DNA of 64,000 bases from Novipirellula aureliae (GTDB lineage: Bacteria > Planctomycetota > Planctomycetia > Pirellulales > Pirellulaceae): assembly GCF_007860185.1 (NCBI RefSeq), contig NZ_SJPY01000007.1, positions 124,001 through 188,000 of the forward strand. The letters are read 5' to 3'. Under the pieces are notes generated by a model that was given only the letters and a program-made list of their open reading frames with translations, did not search any database and was not told where the DNA came from. Within the stretch, counting starts at the first letter, position 1; each line of letters begins with the position of its first letter. The translations under genes were made by a program, and so were the position numbers. Shown here in pieces: positions 47,992 to 57,578 of this stretch.

Positions 47992-49086
47992 ATGAAGGTT
48001 GCGCTCGCCCACCATTGGATCGCAAGTTATCGAGGCGGCGAAAGAGTCTTGGAACAAATTGCCGCTCTTTTTCCAGATAGCGACATCTACACGCTGATTC
48101 AAAACCCTCACGTGGAGGTTCCAGGACTAGCGGGGCGACGGATCCTTTCAAGCCCGATCCGATTCTTTCCCGCTGCCACAAAGCTCTACCGGCATTTGAT
48201 TCCCGTTCATCCGTTTGCAATCAAACGCCTTATCGTTCCAAACAATACCGATTTACTAGTCAGCAGTGATGCGTCGCTAATCAAAGGGCTAACGCTTTCA
48301 CCAGAGACCAAACATGTCTGCTATTGCCATTCCCCGCCTCGCTACCTTTGGGAACTTGGGGAGGCCTACAAAAAGGACTCCCTCGCCGCCCGAATCGCAC
48401 TTGACCGATTCGCACCCAAACTGCGCCGATTCGATTTCGAAGCTGCACAAAGGGTCAATCATTTTATAGCGAATTCCAAATTCGTTGCCGATCGGATCGC
48501 CCAATACTATCAGCGTGAATCCGAGGTTATCTATCCACCCGTTGCAGTGGACGATTTCCAATCCGATCGTAACCGCGAGCCATTCAGCCTCGTCATTTCG
48601 GAATTGGTCTCGTACAAACGTATCGACTTGGCGGTAAGAGCATTCAACCAATTGGGCGAGCGATTGGTTGTGATTGGCGATGGCTCTGAGCGAAAGAAGC
48701 TGGAGCAATTGGCGAAACCGAATATCGAGTTCCTCGGCCGACAACCCTTTTCAGTACTCAAGCAGCACTACGAAACAGCGTCGGCATTCATTTTCCCTGG
48801 GATTGAGGACTTTGGCATCACGCCCGTCGAAGCCCAAGCGTCCGGCTGCCCCGTCATTGCCTTCCGCGCTGGCGGTGCTCTGGAAACCGTCATCGAAGGG
48901 AAGACCGGAATCTTCTTCGACGCTCAGCAACCGGAGTCGCTGGCAGCCGCTGTCAACGAATTAGGTCAGGCAGCGATTTCGCCCCTTGATTGCCGAGCGA
49001 ACGCCGAGCGGTTTTCTGCGTCAATCTTCCGCCAAAATCTAAGAGATGCTCTTGTTCGTTACGGTGTCTCCCAGTCCGCTGTGTAA
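47992..49086 (+). CDS. Glycosyltransferase family 4 protein
   Basis: 364 residues, GT-B fold. N terminus MKVALAHHWIASYRGGERVL with the GGxE-type acceptor loop of WbaZ-like enzymes, middle VCYCHSPPRYLWEL, and donor-site motif FIFPGIEDFGITPVEAQASG followed by CPVIAFRAGGALETV. It would add a sugar (mannosyl-type in related enzymes) to the lipid-linked repeat unit. The start codon follows the sugar transferase stop by one base, so the two genes are co-translated. Last gene of the exopolysaccharide block; it converges with the next gene, 1 bp apart. Confidence 0.92.
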   Translation: MKVALAHHWIASYRGGERVLEQIAALFPDSDIYTLIQNPHVEVPGLAGRRILSSPIRFFPAATKLYRHLIPVHPFAIKRLIVPNNTDLLVSSDASLIKGLTLSPETKHVCYCHSPPRYLWELGEAYKKDSLAARIALDRFAPKLRRFDFEAAQRVNHFIANSKFVADRIAQYYQRESEVIYPPVAVDDFQSDRNREPFSLVISELVSYKRIDLAVRAFNQLGERLVVIGDGSERKKLEQLAKPNIEFLGRQPFSVLKQHYETASAFIFPGIEDFGITPVEAQASGCPVIAFRAGGALETVIEGKTGIFFDAQQPESLAAAVNELGQAAISPLDCRANAERFSASIFRQNLRDALVRYGVSQSAV

Positions 49087-49087
49087 G

Positions 49088-49639
49088 TTAACGTTCATCC
49101 GCATTATCAATCAAAATTTTCGCTTTCGCCAAGTGCCCCTTTGCCCGCAAGAGACTCGCTGCGACTTCATCAACATAGCCGTCGGCGGCAGCGGACCATG
49201 ACCGATTGATGTAACGTTCAGCCGATGCAAACTCGGTCATGATGTCAGCGTAAACGGTTAAACCATATCGCCGAGTCAGAGCGTTTCTCGCTTCAGCAAA
49301 TTCGGCCAGCGGTCCGGTGCAATCCGCATCAATCGAATCGCGTACCTGAGTCGGGTGCAAGGAGTCACTACGACAAAGCTGGTCGACAACCTCGATCAAG
49401 CGAGCAAGACGACTGCGAAGTATCGATACTTGGCCGTCCGTCTTTGTATCATCTGCCTCGACCTTTTGATTATCGATTCTCAACAACACGACCCCGATGA
49501 TCCCGACAACGATCGTCACCGCGTACAAATCCCAGCGAATCGTCGCCCAGCCTTCGCCTGCGGATTCGAGATGCCTCAACGAGACAAACGCACCTGCTAA
49601 GAAGCCGGCCCACAACAAAGTATGTCCTAGAATTCGCAT
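49088..49639 (-). CDS. Small two-helix membrane protein, coupled to the OPT transporter gene
   Basis: 183 residues from the ATG at 49639. Two membrane segments (ILGHTLLWAGFLAGAFVSLR and YAVTIVVGIIGVVLLRIDN) are followed by a soluble helical domain with SILRSRLARLIEVVDQLCRS and a stretch about helical packing (VDEVAASLLRAKGHLAKAKI). Not recognised. Its ATG overlaps the stop of the OPT-family gene (TGATG), so it is made with the transporter and may be an accessory subunit. The alternative start at 49669 would lie inside the transporter gene. Confidence 0.65.
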   Translation of the reverse strand: MRILGHTLLWAGFLAGAFVSLRHLESAGEGWATIRWDLYAVTIVVGIIGVVLLRIDNQKVEADDTKTDGQVSILRSRLARLIEVVDQLCRSDSLHPTQVRDSIDADCTGPLAEFAEARNALTRRYGLTVYADIMTEFASAERYINRSWSAAADGYVDEVAASLLRAKGHLAKAKILIDNADER

Positions 49640-51480
49640 CACACCCACCCACACAAATGTTCGAAACAAACGGTCCCCAAACTCATGGCAGTCTCCGTCG
49701 ACAACGGTTTGGAAAAGAAGACCTGCATCAACGCATAGCCAACCCCCACCAAGGCTTCACCCACGATCAACCCAGCAGCGATCGGTATCCCGACCTCATG
49801 ACCAAAATTGCTACCCATCGTCTTGTCAGAGATAACGCGAAGCACGTTTCCAATCGTGTAGGTCAGTGCAATCTGGAAAGGCATGTAAAAACCTAAAGCA
49901 ATTAGCACACCGATACCACCAAGGCCACTGAGTGCCAACAGTAACCCCAGGCCACCGCCCGCGGTGTAACGATAGGCCGGCACGTCATCGTTGAGTATTC
50001 CTTCGGCTACCGAGGCCAATGCCTGGGCTTGGGGAGCCGGTAACTTTTCCGATCCGATCTCATATTGTTCGTTCAACAGTATCATCAATGAAATGACGAT
50101 AATCGGCCCGAGCCAGACGCCAAGGAACTGTGCAATTTGTTGCCGTCGAGGAATGGCGCCAATCAAATACCCCGATTTCAAATCCAACATCATGTCGCCC
50201 GCTTGTGAGATTGCTAAACAGATTGCGGCTCCGATCAAGATCGAACTGGTGATCGTTTCCGGTTTCTCCAGCCCACCTTGAGCAATCAAAATGACGATCG
50301 TCACTGCGATCAACGTCATCCCCGAAGTTGGCGACCAATTGGTGCGGCCCACGCATTCGGCAACCACCACCCCAGCGACCCAAACCCAAACGGTGCCCAA
50401 AACGGCCATCGCAGCCGCCCGGCCGATTGTCATCGAATCGACGCTATTGTAGGCAATCCAGATCATCGTCATTGCTCCCAATCCGATCGCTGCGTAGAGC
50501 AATCGAATCGGCATTTCATCGGATGCCGCTTTGGAATCGCTGCTTGCGTTGCCAGCGGTGTGCATCGACTTCAGAGCACTTAGGATCAGTGGCAGCGCAG
50601 CGATAATGCCGCCGATCGCCGCCCCGACCAACATGCCGATCCCAAGTGGCTTGTACAAAACCCCTCGCATTTCGGTCGGATTGGATACCAATTCGATCAC
50701 TTCCGTCGACCCATAGCTGCCCAGCAAAGGAGACAGCAAGAAGTAGCACAAGAACCCTCCTGCACCGAACCAAAACCCTCCCTTGCCCGACAAATAGCCG
50801 ACGCCGATCGTCATGATCGACAAATACAAACTGACGTTTAGCATGGATGGAAGCCCGAACATCTGCCCTGCATCCCAATTGCCGTCTTCGCCGAAATAGT
50901 TGAGTACCAAAATGTGTGAGACGCCGGAGATCAATGCACCGCCAAGCAATAGCGTGGCTTTGCGCACACCCGCTCCGGGCGATTTCAATATCGTTGCGAC
51001 CGCAATCCCACCCGGGTATGCCAACCGATCAAAATCGATCATCTGTTTCCGCAGCGGGATGACAAACGCTAAGCCAAGAATCGAACCGGTAATGCAGGCC
51101 AGAATCATTAGCGGAACACTGAAGTCGGCTACCGATTCAAGGCCTGAAGTCCGACTGAGGATGAACAGTGCGGGGACGGTAAACATGATCCCCGACGATG
51201 CGCCATTGACCGAGGAGGCAATCGTTTGATTGATGTTATTCTCGACAATACTGGTTCGTCGCATCACACCACGAAGCACGCCCCAACCGAGGATCGCAGC
51301 AAGCTCGGACCCTTCGATCGCAAACCCTAAAATCAATGCGGCATAGCCGATCGAAACAGCGATCAACGAACCAATGATCCAACCGAGCAAGACGGCGACC
51401 CAAGTAAACTCAGGATAGGGACCACGGCGAATCGGAATCATCTCGGGCGCGGAATCAAGCGATTGGGGGGCTGCTGACAT
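49639..51480 (-). CDS. OPT-family oligopeptide/metal-chelate transporter
   Basis: 613 residues, about 14 hydrophobic segments. N-terminal region EFTWVAVLLGWIIGSLIAVS and the family motif SIVENNINQTIASSVNGASS are clear; later LFGDKTM-type and QAGDMMLDLKSGYLIGA stretches match bacterial OPT members. The family imports peptides or metal chelates with protons. I start at the ATG at 51480 (MSAAPQSL); the frame is open to 51561 but upstream sequence has no membrane or family character. The small membrane protein gene follows in overlap. Substrate unknown. Confidence 0.88.
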   Translation of the reverse strand: MSAAPQSLDSAPEMIPIRRGPYPEFTWVAVLLGWIIGSLIAVSIGYAALILGFAIEGSELAAILGWGVLRGVMRRTSIVENNINQTIASSVNGASSGIMFTVPALFILSRTSGLESVADFSVPLMILACITGSILGLAFVIPLRKQMIDFDRLAYPGGIAVATILKSPGAGVRKATLLLGGALISGVSHILVLNYFGEDGNWDAGQMFGLPSMLNVSLYLSIMTIGVGYLSGKGGFWFGAGGFLCYFLLSPLLGSYGSTEVIELVSNPTEMRGVLYKPLGIGMLVGAAIGGIIAALPLILSALKSMHTAGNASSDSKAASDEMPIRLLYAAIGLGAMTMIWIAYNSVDSMTIGRAAAMAVLGTVWVWVAGVVVAECVGRTNWSPTSGMTLIAVTIVILIAQGGLEKPETITSSILIGAAICLAISQAGDMMLDLKSGYLIGAIPRRQQIAQFLGVWLGPIIVISLMILLNEQYEIGSEKLPAPQAQALASVAEGILNDDVPAYRYTAGGGLGLLLALSGLGGIGVLIALGFYMPFQIALTYTIGNVLRVISDKTMGSNFGHEVGIPIAAGLIVGEALVGVGYALMQVFFSKPLSTETAMSLGTVCFEHLCGWV

Positions 51481-51576
51481 CGATTCGGTTAGCTCCAAAA
51501 GTAAAGGATTACAAAAAACGTATCGCTTCACAACACTTGCATGTAGTACTTTGGCAGCCATGAAGCTTCGGGGATT

Positions 51577-51622
51577 GGATCTTGTTAAAGTTCCTGACGC
51601 TCAGGGATCTTTGACAAGATCC
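51577..51622. repeat. Pair of GGATC palindromes after tatD
   Basis: GGATCTTGTTAAAGTTCC at 51577-51594 (imperfect) and GGATCTTTGACAAGATCC at 51605-51622 (perfect arms), separated by TGACGCTCAG. Same family as the arrays at 18348 and 37317, with its own linker, again just beyond a gene's 3' end (tatD stops at 51637 on the minus strand). Confidence 0.7.
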
Positions 51623-51636
51623 ACGACGGCCAACCG

Positions 51637-52443
51637 TCAATCTAACTCCATGGCAAACCACTCGTTTCCAATCCCCAACAAGCACTTCGCGTTATCGGTT
51701 GTGACGCGTGCTAAATGTTCGGGCGACGTCGATCGAGTTTTCGCTAAACAACGCAGCGTATGCTCCACACGAGCCGGTTCGTTGGGCCGCTTGCCCCGAA
51801 AGGGCTCAGGACTCAAATAGGGCGAGTCGGTCTCGATGAGCAAGCGATCCTCGGGTACCATTGCGGCAACTTCGCGAAGTGCATCACTCTTTTTGAATGT
51901 AACCATGCCAGCAAAACTGATGTGCAAACCAAGATCCAAGCACTCTTTTGCCAAAGCAAGGTCACCGGTAAACGAGTGCATGATTCCGCGCGGAACACTC
52001 GGTTGTTGACGCAATTGGTCGACGATCAATTCACCGCTTTCTCGCATGTGAATCACCATCGGTAACGACACGTCGCGGCATAATTGCAAATGTCTATCGA
52101 AATACTCTTTTTGCATCTCAATCGGCGTGTCGTCCCAATAACAATCGATGCCGGTTTCGCCGATCGCGCAAACCCCTGGTTTTCTTACTAAATCGACAAT
52201 CCGCTCCCAATCACCCGGCCTTGCTTCTTTTGCCGAATTGGGTTGAATTCCGATAGTTGCGTACAAGTAGCCGGGATACTCGGCTGCTAATTCCACAGCT
52301 CTCTCGCTAGTCGTCGCATCGATACCGATCACGTTGATCCCGACGACGCCCGCCGCTTTCGCTCGACCGACGACTTCGTCGACCGACTCCGCAAACGTAT
52401 CGGTGTTGAGATGAGCGTGAGTATCAAAAAGTGCGAGTTTCAT
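51637..52443 (-). CDS. TatD-family metal-dependent hydrolase (DNase-like)
   Basis: 268 residues. Metal ligands and motifs: LFDTHAHLN at the N terminus, AIGETGIDCYWD, VIHMRESGE, GIMHSFTGD and LIETDSPYLSPEPFRG. The family acts as a 3'-5' DNase and on D-aminoacyl-tRNA in some organisms. The ATG at 52443 overlaps the cdsA stop (ATGA); leuB, cdsA and tatD thus form one minus-strand operon without an obvious functional link. Confidence 0.93.
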   Translation of the reverse strand: MKLALFDTHAHLNTDTFAESVDEVVGRAKAAGVVGINVIGIDATTSERAVELAAEYPGYLYATIGIQPNSAKEARPGDWERIVDLVRKPGVCAIGETGIDCYWDDTPIEMQKEYFDRHLQLCRDVSLPMVIHMRESGELIVDQLRQQPSVPRGIMHSFTGDLALAKECLDLGLHISFAGMVTFKKSDALREVAAMVPEDRLLIETDSPYLSPEPFRGKRPNEPARVEHTLRCLAKTRSTSPEHLARVTTDNAKCLLGIGNEWFAMELD

Positions 52444-53498
52444 ACGGACCAAAAGAATCGAGTCAGGTGATAGAAGACCGGCGCAGCAAAACAGATCGAA
52501 TCGATTTGGTCAAGCAGACCGGCATGTCCTTGAACGAGGGTACCGGTGTCGGTTACGCCACGGTCTCGCTTGATCGCACTCATCGTCATTGCACCACAAC
52601 ACGCCATCACCGTCACCACCGCGCCGAGAGTCCAAGCCTCCCAAGGATGAAAGGGCGTGGCCCAGGAAAGTGCGGCGGCAACCAGTCCCGTCGTGACCAT
52701 CGAACCGAGAAATCCTTCCCACGTCCGATTGGCATTGATCTTGGGAGCGATCACGTTTCGACCGGCAATTTTACCCCACATTCGCTCGAATACCGACGCG
52801 AGTTGTGCGATCAACACGAAGAACACCAATAGGCTGACGTTACTGCCCTGCCAAGGTGTCTTGCCGGTTTCCACCAGTTTCAAATCCAACAAGGCAGGCG
52901 TATAGCTAAGCGAATAGACGCAAATCAACAGCCCCGATTGGATCTTTGCACTGCGTTCAAGAAATCGCTTGTAGTCGCCCGCAATCGCAGCCCGTGCTGG
53001 TATGAAGAGACTGGCGTAAACCGGAATCATGATACTGTAGAAATCATAGAAGTCACGATTGGCTGCCGCACCGAGCCAGCTTGGCGGGTTACTTCCCAAC
53101 CCAATCAAAATGTATTGTAAGGGCGTGAATATAAAGAACACCCAAAACAGTGTCCGGTGGTCACCTCGCCTCGTCGGCGTCATGGTGATGAATTCGCGGA
53201 GTGCCCAAAACGAAACCAAGCCAAACAGAATGACCACGCCGACGCGGTGCAGCACAAAGCCGAACACAAAGATCGCCAACATCATCCACCACACCCGGAC
53301 TTTGTTCTTGAACCGGTCGATTAACGCCGACTCGACGCCCATCGTTTCCCGCCGTGACAGGATTTCTCCCACCACGGTCGAAATCCCCAGCGCCAACAGG
53401 ATGACCGCTAGCAGAATGTAGGTGCGATTCGAAAGCCACCGCGAATCTGCAGCCGCGATTAGGCCAACGCTGGGGTCGATCAATTGGGATAGCAGCAT
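52440..53498 (-). CDS. cdsA: Phosphatidate cytidylyltransferase
   Basis: 352 residues, about eight membrane segments. Makes CDP-diacylglycerol for phospholipid synthesis. The C-terminal signature is SAIKRDRGVTDTGTLVQGHA followed by GLLDQIDS, matching the CDP-DAG synthase pattern including the conserved Asp residues. The middle stretch NRTWEGFLGSMVTTGL is also typical. The N terminus is longer than in E. coli CdsA and closer to the YnbB-like form. It starts 22 bp after leuB and overlaps tatD. Confidence 0.92.
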   Translation of the reverse strand: MLLSQLIDPSVGLIAAADSRWLSNRTYILLAVILLALGISTVVGEILSRRETMGVESALIDRFKNKVRVWWMMLAIFVFGFVLHRVGVVILFGLVSFWALREFITMTPTRRGDHRTLFWVFFIFTPLQYILIGLGSNPPSWLGAAANRDFYDFYSIMIPVYASLFIPARAAIAGDYKRFLERSAKIQSGLLICVYSLSYTPALLDLKLVETGKTPWQGSNVSLLVFFVLIAQLASVFERMWGKIAGRNVIAPKINANRTWEGFLGSMVTTGLVAAALSWATPFHPWEAWTLGAVVTVMACCGAMTMSAIKRDRGVTDTGTLVQGHAGLLDQIDSICFAAPVFYHLTRFFWSV

Positions 53499-53520
53499 GA
53501 AAGAGCTTTGTGGATTGATC

Positions 53521-54591
53521 TTACTGTAACCGTGCTAAAACCGCATCGCACATCGCTGTGGTGCCGATCGCGTCACCACCTCGGGCGAGGTCGTTTGTCC
53601 GTAAACCATCCGCCAACACGCTACCGACCGCGGTCTCGATGGCATCCGCCTCCGCCATTAGCGCCAATGAGTGACGCAGTAGCATCGCCGCGGCCAGGAT
53701 CGTCGCAAGTGGATTCGCCAAGCCCTTACCAGCGATATCGGGAGCCGAGCCATGAATCGGTTCGTACAATCCCGGTCCATCTTGGCCCAAGGACGCACTT
53801 GGCAACATCCCCAGTGATCCAGGCAACATCGATGCTTCATCCGTCAAAATGTCGCCAAACAAGTTACCTGTCACCACGACATCAAAATCACGGGGCCTGT
53901 TGATCAAATGCATGGCCATTGCATCGACGAGCACGACATCGTACTTCACCTCAGGAAACTCTTCAGCCATGACGCGTGCAGCGGTTTGTCGCCACAGCCG
54001 ACTTGGCTCCAAAACGTTCGCCTTATCAACGCTTGTCAAGCGATTGTCACGCTGCTGAGCCGCCTTGGCCGCCATCCGCACGATTCGCTCGACCTCGTAA
54101 ACACTGTAGGCCATCGACTGAAATGCTGTCTCCTCGGCTCCACTACCGCTACGGCCCGATTCGCCAAAGTAGATTCCGCCCGTCAATTCGCGGAAAAACA
54201 GGATATCGGTCCCTTGAATGATCTCTCGCTTTAGGGGCGAAGCATCGACCAATTGATCGAACAGTTTGATCGGACGCAAATTGGCGAACAGACCCAATTC
54301 CTTGCGAATCTTTAGCAGGCCCGCTTCTGGCCGCGTTTTCGCAGCAGGATCATCCCACTTGGGACCGCCAACGGCTCCAAGCAGCACCGCATCACTCGCT
54401 TTACATGCTGCGACCGTCTCATCGGGAAGAGGATTGCCGCACGAATCGATGGCAATGCCGCCAATCAAATGCGACGAAAAGCTGAATTCATGGCCGTGAA
54501 GGTCAGCAATTTTTTCCAGGACGCGTCGAGCTTGCGTGATAATTTCAGGACCGATACCGTCGCCAGGTAGCAGGACTAAGTTGGCTTTCAA
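53521..54591 (-). CDS. leuB: 3-isopropylmalate dehydrogenase
   Basis: Third step of leucine synthesis, NAD-dependent oxidation and decarboxylation. 356 residues: LLPGDGIGPEIITQARRVLE, AVGGPKWDD, the arginine-rich substrate site RKELGLFANLRPIKLFD, LTGGIYFGESGR, then VDAMAMHLINRPRDFDVVVT and the NAD site GSAPDIAGKGLANPLATILA. The start is TTG at 54591, because MKANLVLLPGDGIGP is the conserved N terminus and no ATG lies before the motif. No leuACD nearby. Confidence 0.95.
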   Translation of the reverse strand: MKANLVLLPGDGIGPEIITQARRVLEKIADLHGHEFSFSSHLIGGIAIDSCGNPLPDETVAACKASDAVLLGAVGGPKWDDPAAKTRPEAGLLKIRKELGLFANLRPIKLFDQLVDASPLKREIIQGTDILFFRELTGGIYFGESGRSGSGAEETAFQSMAYSVYEVERIVRMAAKAAQQRDNRLTSVDKANVLEPSRLWRQTAARVMAEEFPEVKYDVVLVDAMAMHLINRPRDFDVVVTGNLFGDILTDEASMLPGSLGMLPSASLGQDGPGLYEPIHGSAPDIAGKGLANPLATILAAAMLLRHSLALMAEADAIETAVGSVLADGLRTNDLARGGDAIGTTAMCDAVLARLQ

Positions 54592-54633
54592 GAGACTATT
54601 ATTTGGGGTTAGAGGCGATAAAAAATGTTTGAG

Positions 54634-54650
54634 TCGACTAATTTAGTCGA
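54634..54650. repeat. Perfect short palindrome upstream of leuB
   Basis: TCGACTA-ATT-TAGTCGA, 7-bp stem, 3-nt loop, 43 bp upstream of the leuB start; it could be an operator or a leader hairpin. Confidence 0.45.
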
Positions 54651-54681
54651 TTGGAGGCGTTTTCCCAAGTAACCTTCCGCA

Positions 54682-54749
54682 AAGTTGGAGTCCAGGCTTT
54701 AGCCGATTTCCGCAACGAACCGAATCGCCTAAAGGATCGACTCCAACCT
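54682..54749. repeat. 68-bp imperfect inverted repeat between leuB and the TPR gene
   Basis: AAGTTGGAGTC (54682) and its complement GACTCCAACCTT (54739) form the outer arms; GGCTTTAG and CTAAAG pair inside. It has the look of an interspersed foldback repeat. Confidence 0.6.
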
Positions 54750-54801
54750 TTTTGGTAAACTACAAGTCGTTCACCCCCATTTCGACAAGCTAACGACACC
54801 A

Positions 54802-57174
54802 ATGCTAAAAGCTATCCTTCTCCTCCTCTTGACGCTTTTTCTGAACGCTCTAGCGACGCCGTCGTTTGTTGCGGCTGCATCGCCTGGCCGGACAACAAAC
54901 GATCGGGATCATGACTTGATAAAGGCTCTCATTCTCGATCGGCAATTCGACCTAGCGTCGCAGATTGCGGAATCGGCCGCCAACCTTTCTCCACCCGATT
55001 CCGACGATGCCGCCCGTTGGGCAATGCGCCGCTGCGAGATTGAAACGGCACGCCGGCGTTCATTGGACGATTTTAGTGACCTCGAAGTCCAGCTTGCTGA
55101 AAAACCGATCACTGACTTTTTAAGGGCTAACCCCGACCACCGCCGCCAACGATTTCTTGAATTGGCGGTATCGCGGGTCTTGGTCGCCGCTGCTGAACAG
55201 GACTTACTGGCATTTGTCATTAACAAGGCGGATGTGGAAAAGGCGGATCGAGGACTCAAGCGACTCACTCGTCTCTCGTCCGCCCTGCAAGAGTTGCAAC
55301 AGCAGATTCGCCGCGAACGGATCGAGCTTGATACCCAGGCATCGGAGACACGAACTTCGGACCCCCGCCGTCACGTGATGATCGACGACCTCGATCGGTT
55401 GTCGCAGCAAACCCTGGTCGAACTTCTCCGTGTTAAGTTGCTCGCCAACGAAAGGTTTGATCCCGGTAGCAAGGATCGTATCGCGGCTGCCACCGCGGCC
55501 GTCGATGCCGCGGACAAGGCGTTGATGCGATTGCCTGACCGCTGTGATGCTCGAGACGAGGTGGAACAGTTGCGAGTTGTCGCACTCGAGCAGATGAACA
55601 ACTTCCAACTGGCGAGAAGCGAGTGGGAGGGCTTGGCACAATCGTCCTCCGCGAACCGAGACCCTCGCTTTCTAGCGATCGGAATTCGCATCGAACTGCG
55701 AGATGGGAATCTAGCCGAAGTCAAGAATCGACTCGCAGCGTTCGACTCTGCTCGGTCCGATCGTTCCAACGCATCGATCGACATCGATCTTGTGCGGTTG
55801 GAGTATTTGATTGCGGCCGGAAATTCCAACGATGATCGAATCAGCCAGTGGATGGAAGAAGTTGGTGTTCGGCACGGCGCGTATGGCCGACGCCGAGCCG
55901 AAGCGATATTGCTCAGCAGCCTTCACTCCTCCGACCTCTCGGGCGTCAGCCTCAATCCCTCCATCGTCGCTACGCAAGGACGTCAACTGCTTCGCCAAGA
56001 TCAACCGCTTCGTGCCGCACAGATGTTGGCCCGCTCGGCGGCGGCAACACCATCCTCGGAACAGGCGATCTCTGTGGCAATCGAATCGGCAGCAGCATTT
56101 GCCGCTGCAGGACGACCGGCCGATGCGGCTACGATTCTGATGCAAACCGCTGTCGACCACCCGGATGCGAAGGCCGCAGCGGCCGCTCATCTGCAATCCA
56201 CCATCCTGGCTGCGAACTCGGGCCAAAGCGTGTCGGAAACGAAGGCTCGGCTGCATGAAACCATTGCGCTTTGGCCTCGGTCGAGCGAAGCACAGCAATC
56301 CGCCGATTGGCTGATCAACCTTTACAAAGCCGAAAACCACATCTTGGAAGCCGCCGAGACGGCGACTCGGATGCTGACGGATGATTCGAACATTGCCGAT
56401 ATCGACGCCGCCTTTGAGCTTTGGAAGCAATTGCTGCGAAAACCAGAAGACAACGCGGTGCAAAAAGAATGGGAAACATCGATGGTGCGCTTGAACGAAT
56501 CGTTGACTCCACTGCTCAGCCGCCACGAAATACTCGATCGATACACCCATTTAGCGGTCTTTTACTTTGATCGTCCGGATCTATTGGCGATTGATTCAGA
56601 AAAGTTTGAATCGAGTGCAGACGAATACCAGACACAATTCTATCGATTCCGGCGCAGCCCAACGACGGCACCGCCGCTGCCATCGCCGCCACACGCGTTG
56701 CAAGACACGGTTACCGAGCGACTCATGAACGATGCCCGGCAAAATTCCTCACTGCGACCAACGATAGGCCAGACACTGCTCCGTTGGCCGCAATTGGCAG
56801 ATGGCTCGCTTTCGCATGCTCAACGTCAGCTGTGGGCGGGTCAAATTGACGCTGCAAACGAAACGATTGAAAAACGATTAGCCAATTCAAACGACCGAGC
56901 GGAAACGTTGAACCAAGCGGCTCGGATGCTCGGTCAATCCAATTCCCCGTCCGCAGTGCGGGAAAGCGTGAAGCGATGGGATCAACTTGCCAGCGGTTTG
57001 AAAATCGGCAGTGAAGCTTGGCATCAAGCCAAACGACAGGCGTTAGAAGGGCTAAATCAGTTGGGCGATGACGAAGAGTGCCGAAAACGAGCCATTTACA
57101 TTCTGTTGACATCTCCACCCAAACAGCCCGACTTACAGCGACAGTATCGGAAATTCGTAGAGAATCCTTCTTAA
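54802..57174 (+). CDS. Exported helical-repeat (TPR-like) protein of unknown function
   Basis: 790 residues. Signal peptide at the N terminus (MLKAILLLLLTLFLNALATP, cleavage near VAA-ASP). The rest is helical and Ala/Arg/Asp rich with TPR-like repeats, for example LLRQDQPLRAAQMLARSAAA and SAAAFAAAGRPADAATILMQ. No enzyme motif. Probably a periplasmic scaffold. It stands alone, divergent from leuB. Confidence 0.65.
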   Translation: MLKAILLLLLTLFLNALATPSFVAAASPGRTTNDRDHDLIKALILDRQFDLASQIAESAANLSPPDSDDAARWAMRRCEIETARRRSLDDFSDLEVQLAEKPITDFLRANPDHRRQRFLELAVSRVLVAAAEQDLLAFVINKADVEKADRGLKRLTRLSSALQELQQQIRRERIELDTQASETRTSDPRRHVMIDDLDRLSQQTLVELLRVKLLANERFDPGSKDRIAAATAAVDAADKALMRLPDRCDARDEVEQLRVVALEQMNNFQLARSEWEGLAQSSSANRDPRFLAIGIRIELRDGNLAEVKNRLAAFDSARSDRSNASIDIDLVRLEYLIAAGNSNDDRISQWMEEVGVRHGAYGRRRAEAILLSSLHSSDLSGVSLNPSIVATQGRQLLRQDQPLRAAQMLARSAAATPSSEQAISVAIESAAAFAAAGRPADAATILMQTAVDHPDAKAAAAAHLQSTILAANSGQSVSETKARLHETIALWPRSSEAQQSADWLINLYKAENHILEAAETATRMLTDDSNIADIDAAFELWKQLLRKPEDNAVQKEWETSMVRLNESLTPLLSRHEILDRYTHLAVFYFDRPDLLAIDSEKFESSADEYQTQFYRFRRSPTTAPPLPSPPHALQDTVTERLMNDARQNSSLRPTIGQTLLRWPQLADGSLSHAQRQLWAGQIDAANETIEKRLANSNDRAETLNQAARMLGQSNSPSAVRESVKRWDQLASGLKIGSEAWHQAKRQALEGLNQLGDDEECRKRAIYILLTSPPKQPDLQRQYRKFVENPS

Positions 57175-57243
57175 GACCTCCTCGGCTTCGAGGTTATCTG
57201 TCTTTTGTTTTCTTGCCTCACACCGACACCTCTCCCCGGTTCT

Positions 57244-57364
57244 CACAAGCTCCGGAGGCACAAGCTCCGGAGGCACAAGCTTCGGAGGGCGACACATCAT
57301 CGAGCGGTGTCGCCCTCCGGACTAGTGGTTCAGCCGTCATCCATTCCGGTGGCTCACGCCACCG
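57244..57364. repeat. Repeat cluster: three 15-bp copies and two strong hairpins
   Basis: CACAAGCTCCGGAGG repeats at 57244, 57259 and 57274. The last copy runs into a 13-bp stem (CGGAGGGCGACAC/GTGTCGCCCTCCG, 57283-57319, 11-nt loop), and CGGTGGC-TCAC-GCCACCG follows at 57347-57364. The gap from 57175 to 57578 has no gene that I can support. Confidence 0.75.
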
Positions 57365-57578
57365 ACAGAACATGTTTCGCCCACCGGGCTAGGTTCGATG
57401 CTACTTTGTTCGATATCCGCCATGTTTAAGAATTCGCCTTGAGGGTAACTTAGTCGGTTTGATTATCGCCCGCCGTAGCCGAACGCACTGCTACGCGTTG
57501 CCCGTCGATGTGATTCGTGGAAGCATTGAATAGAACAGCAACGACGTACACGACAATCACATTCGAAACCCATTTGCC

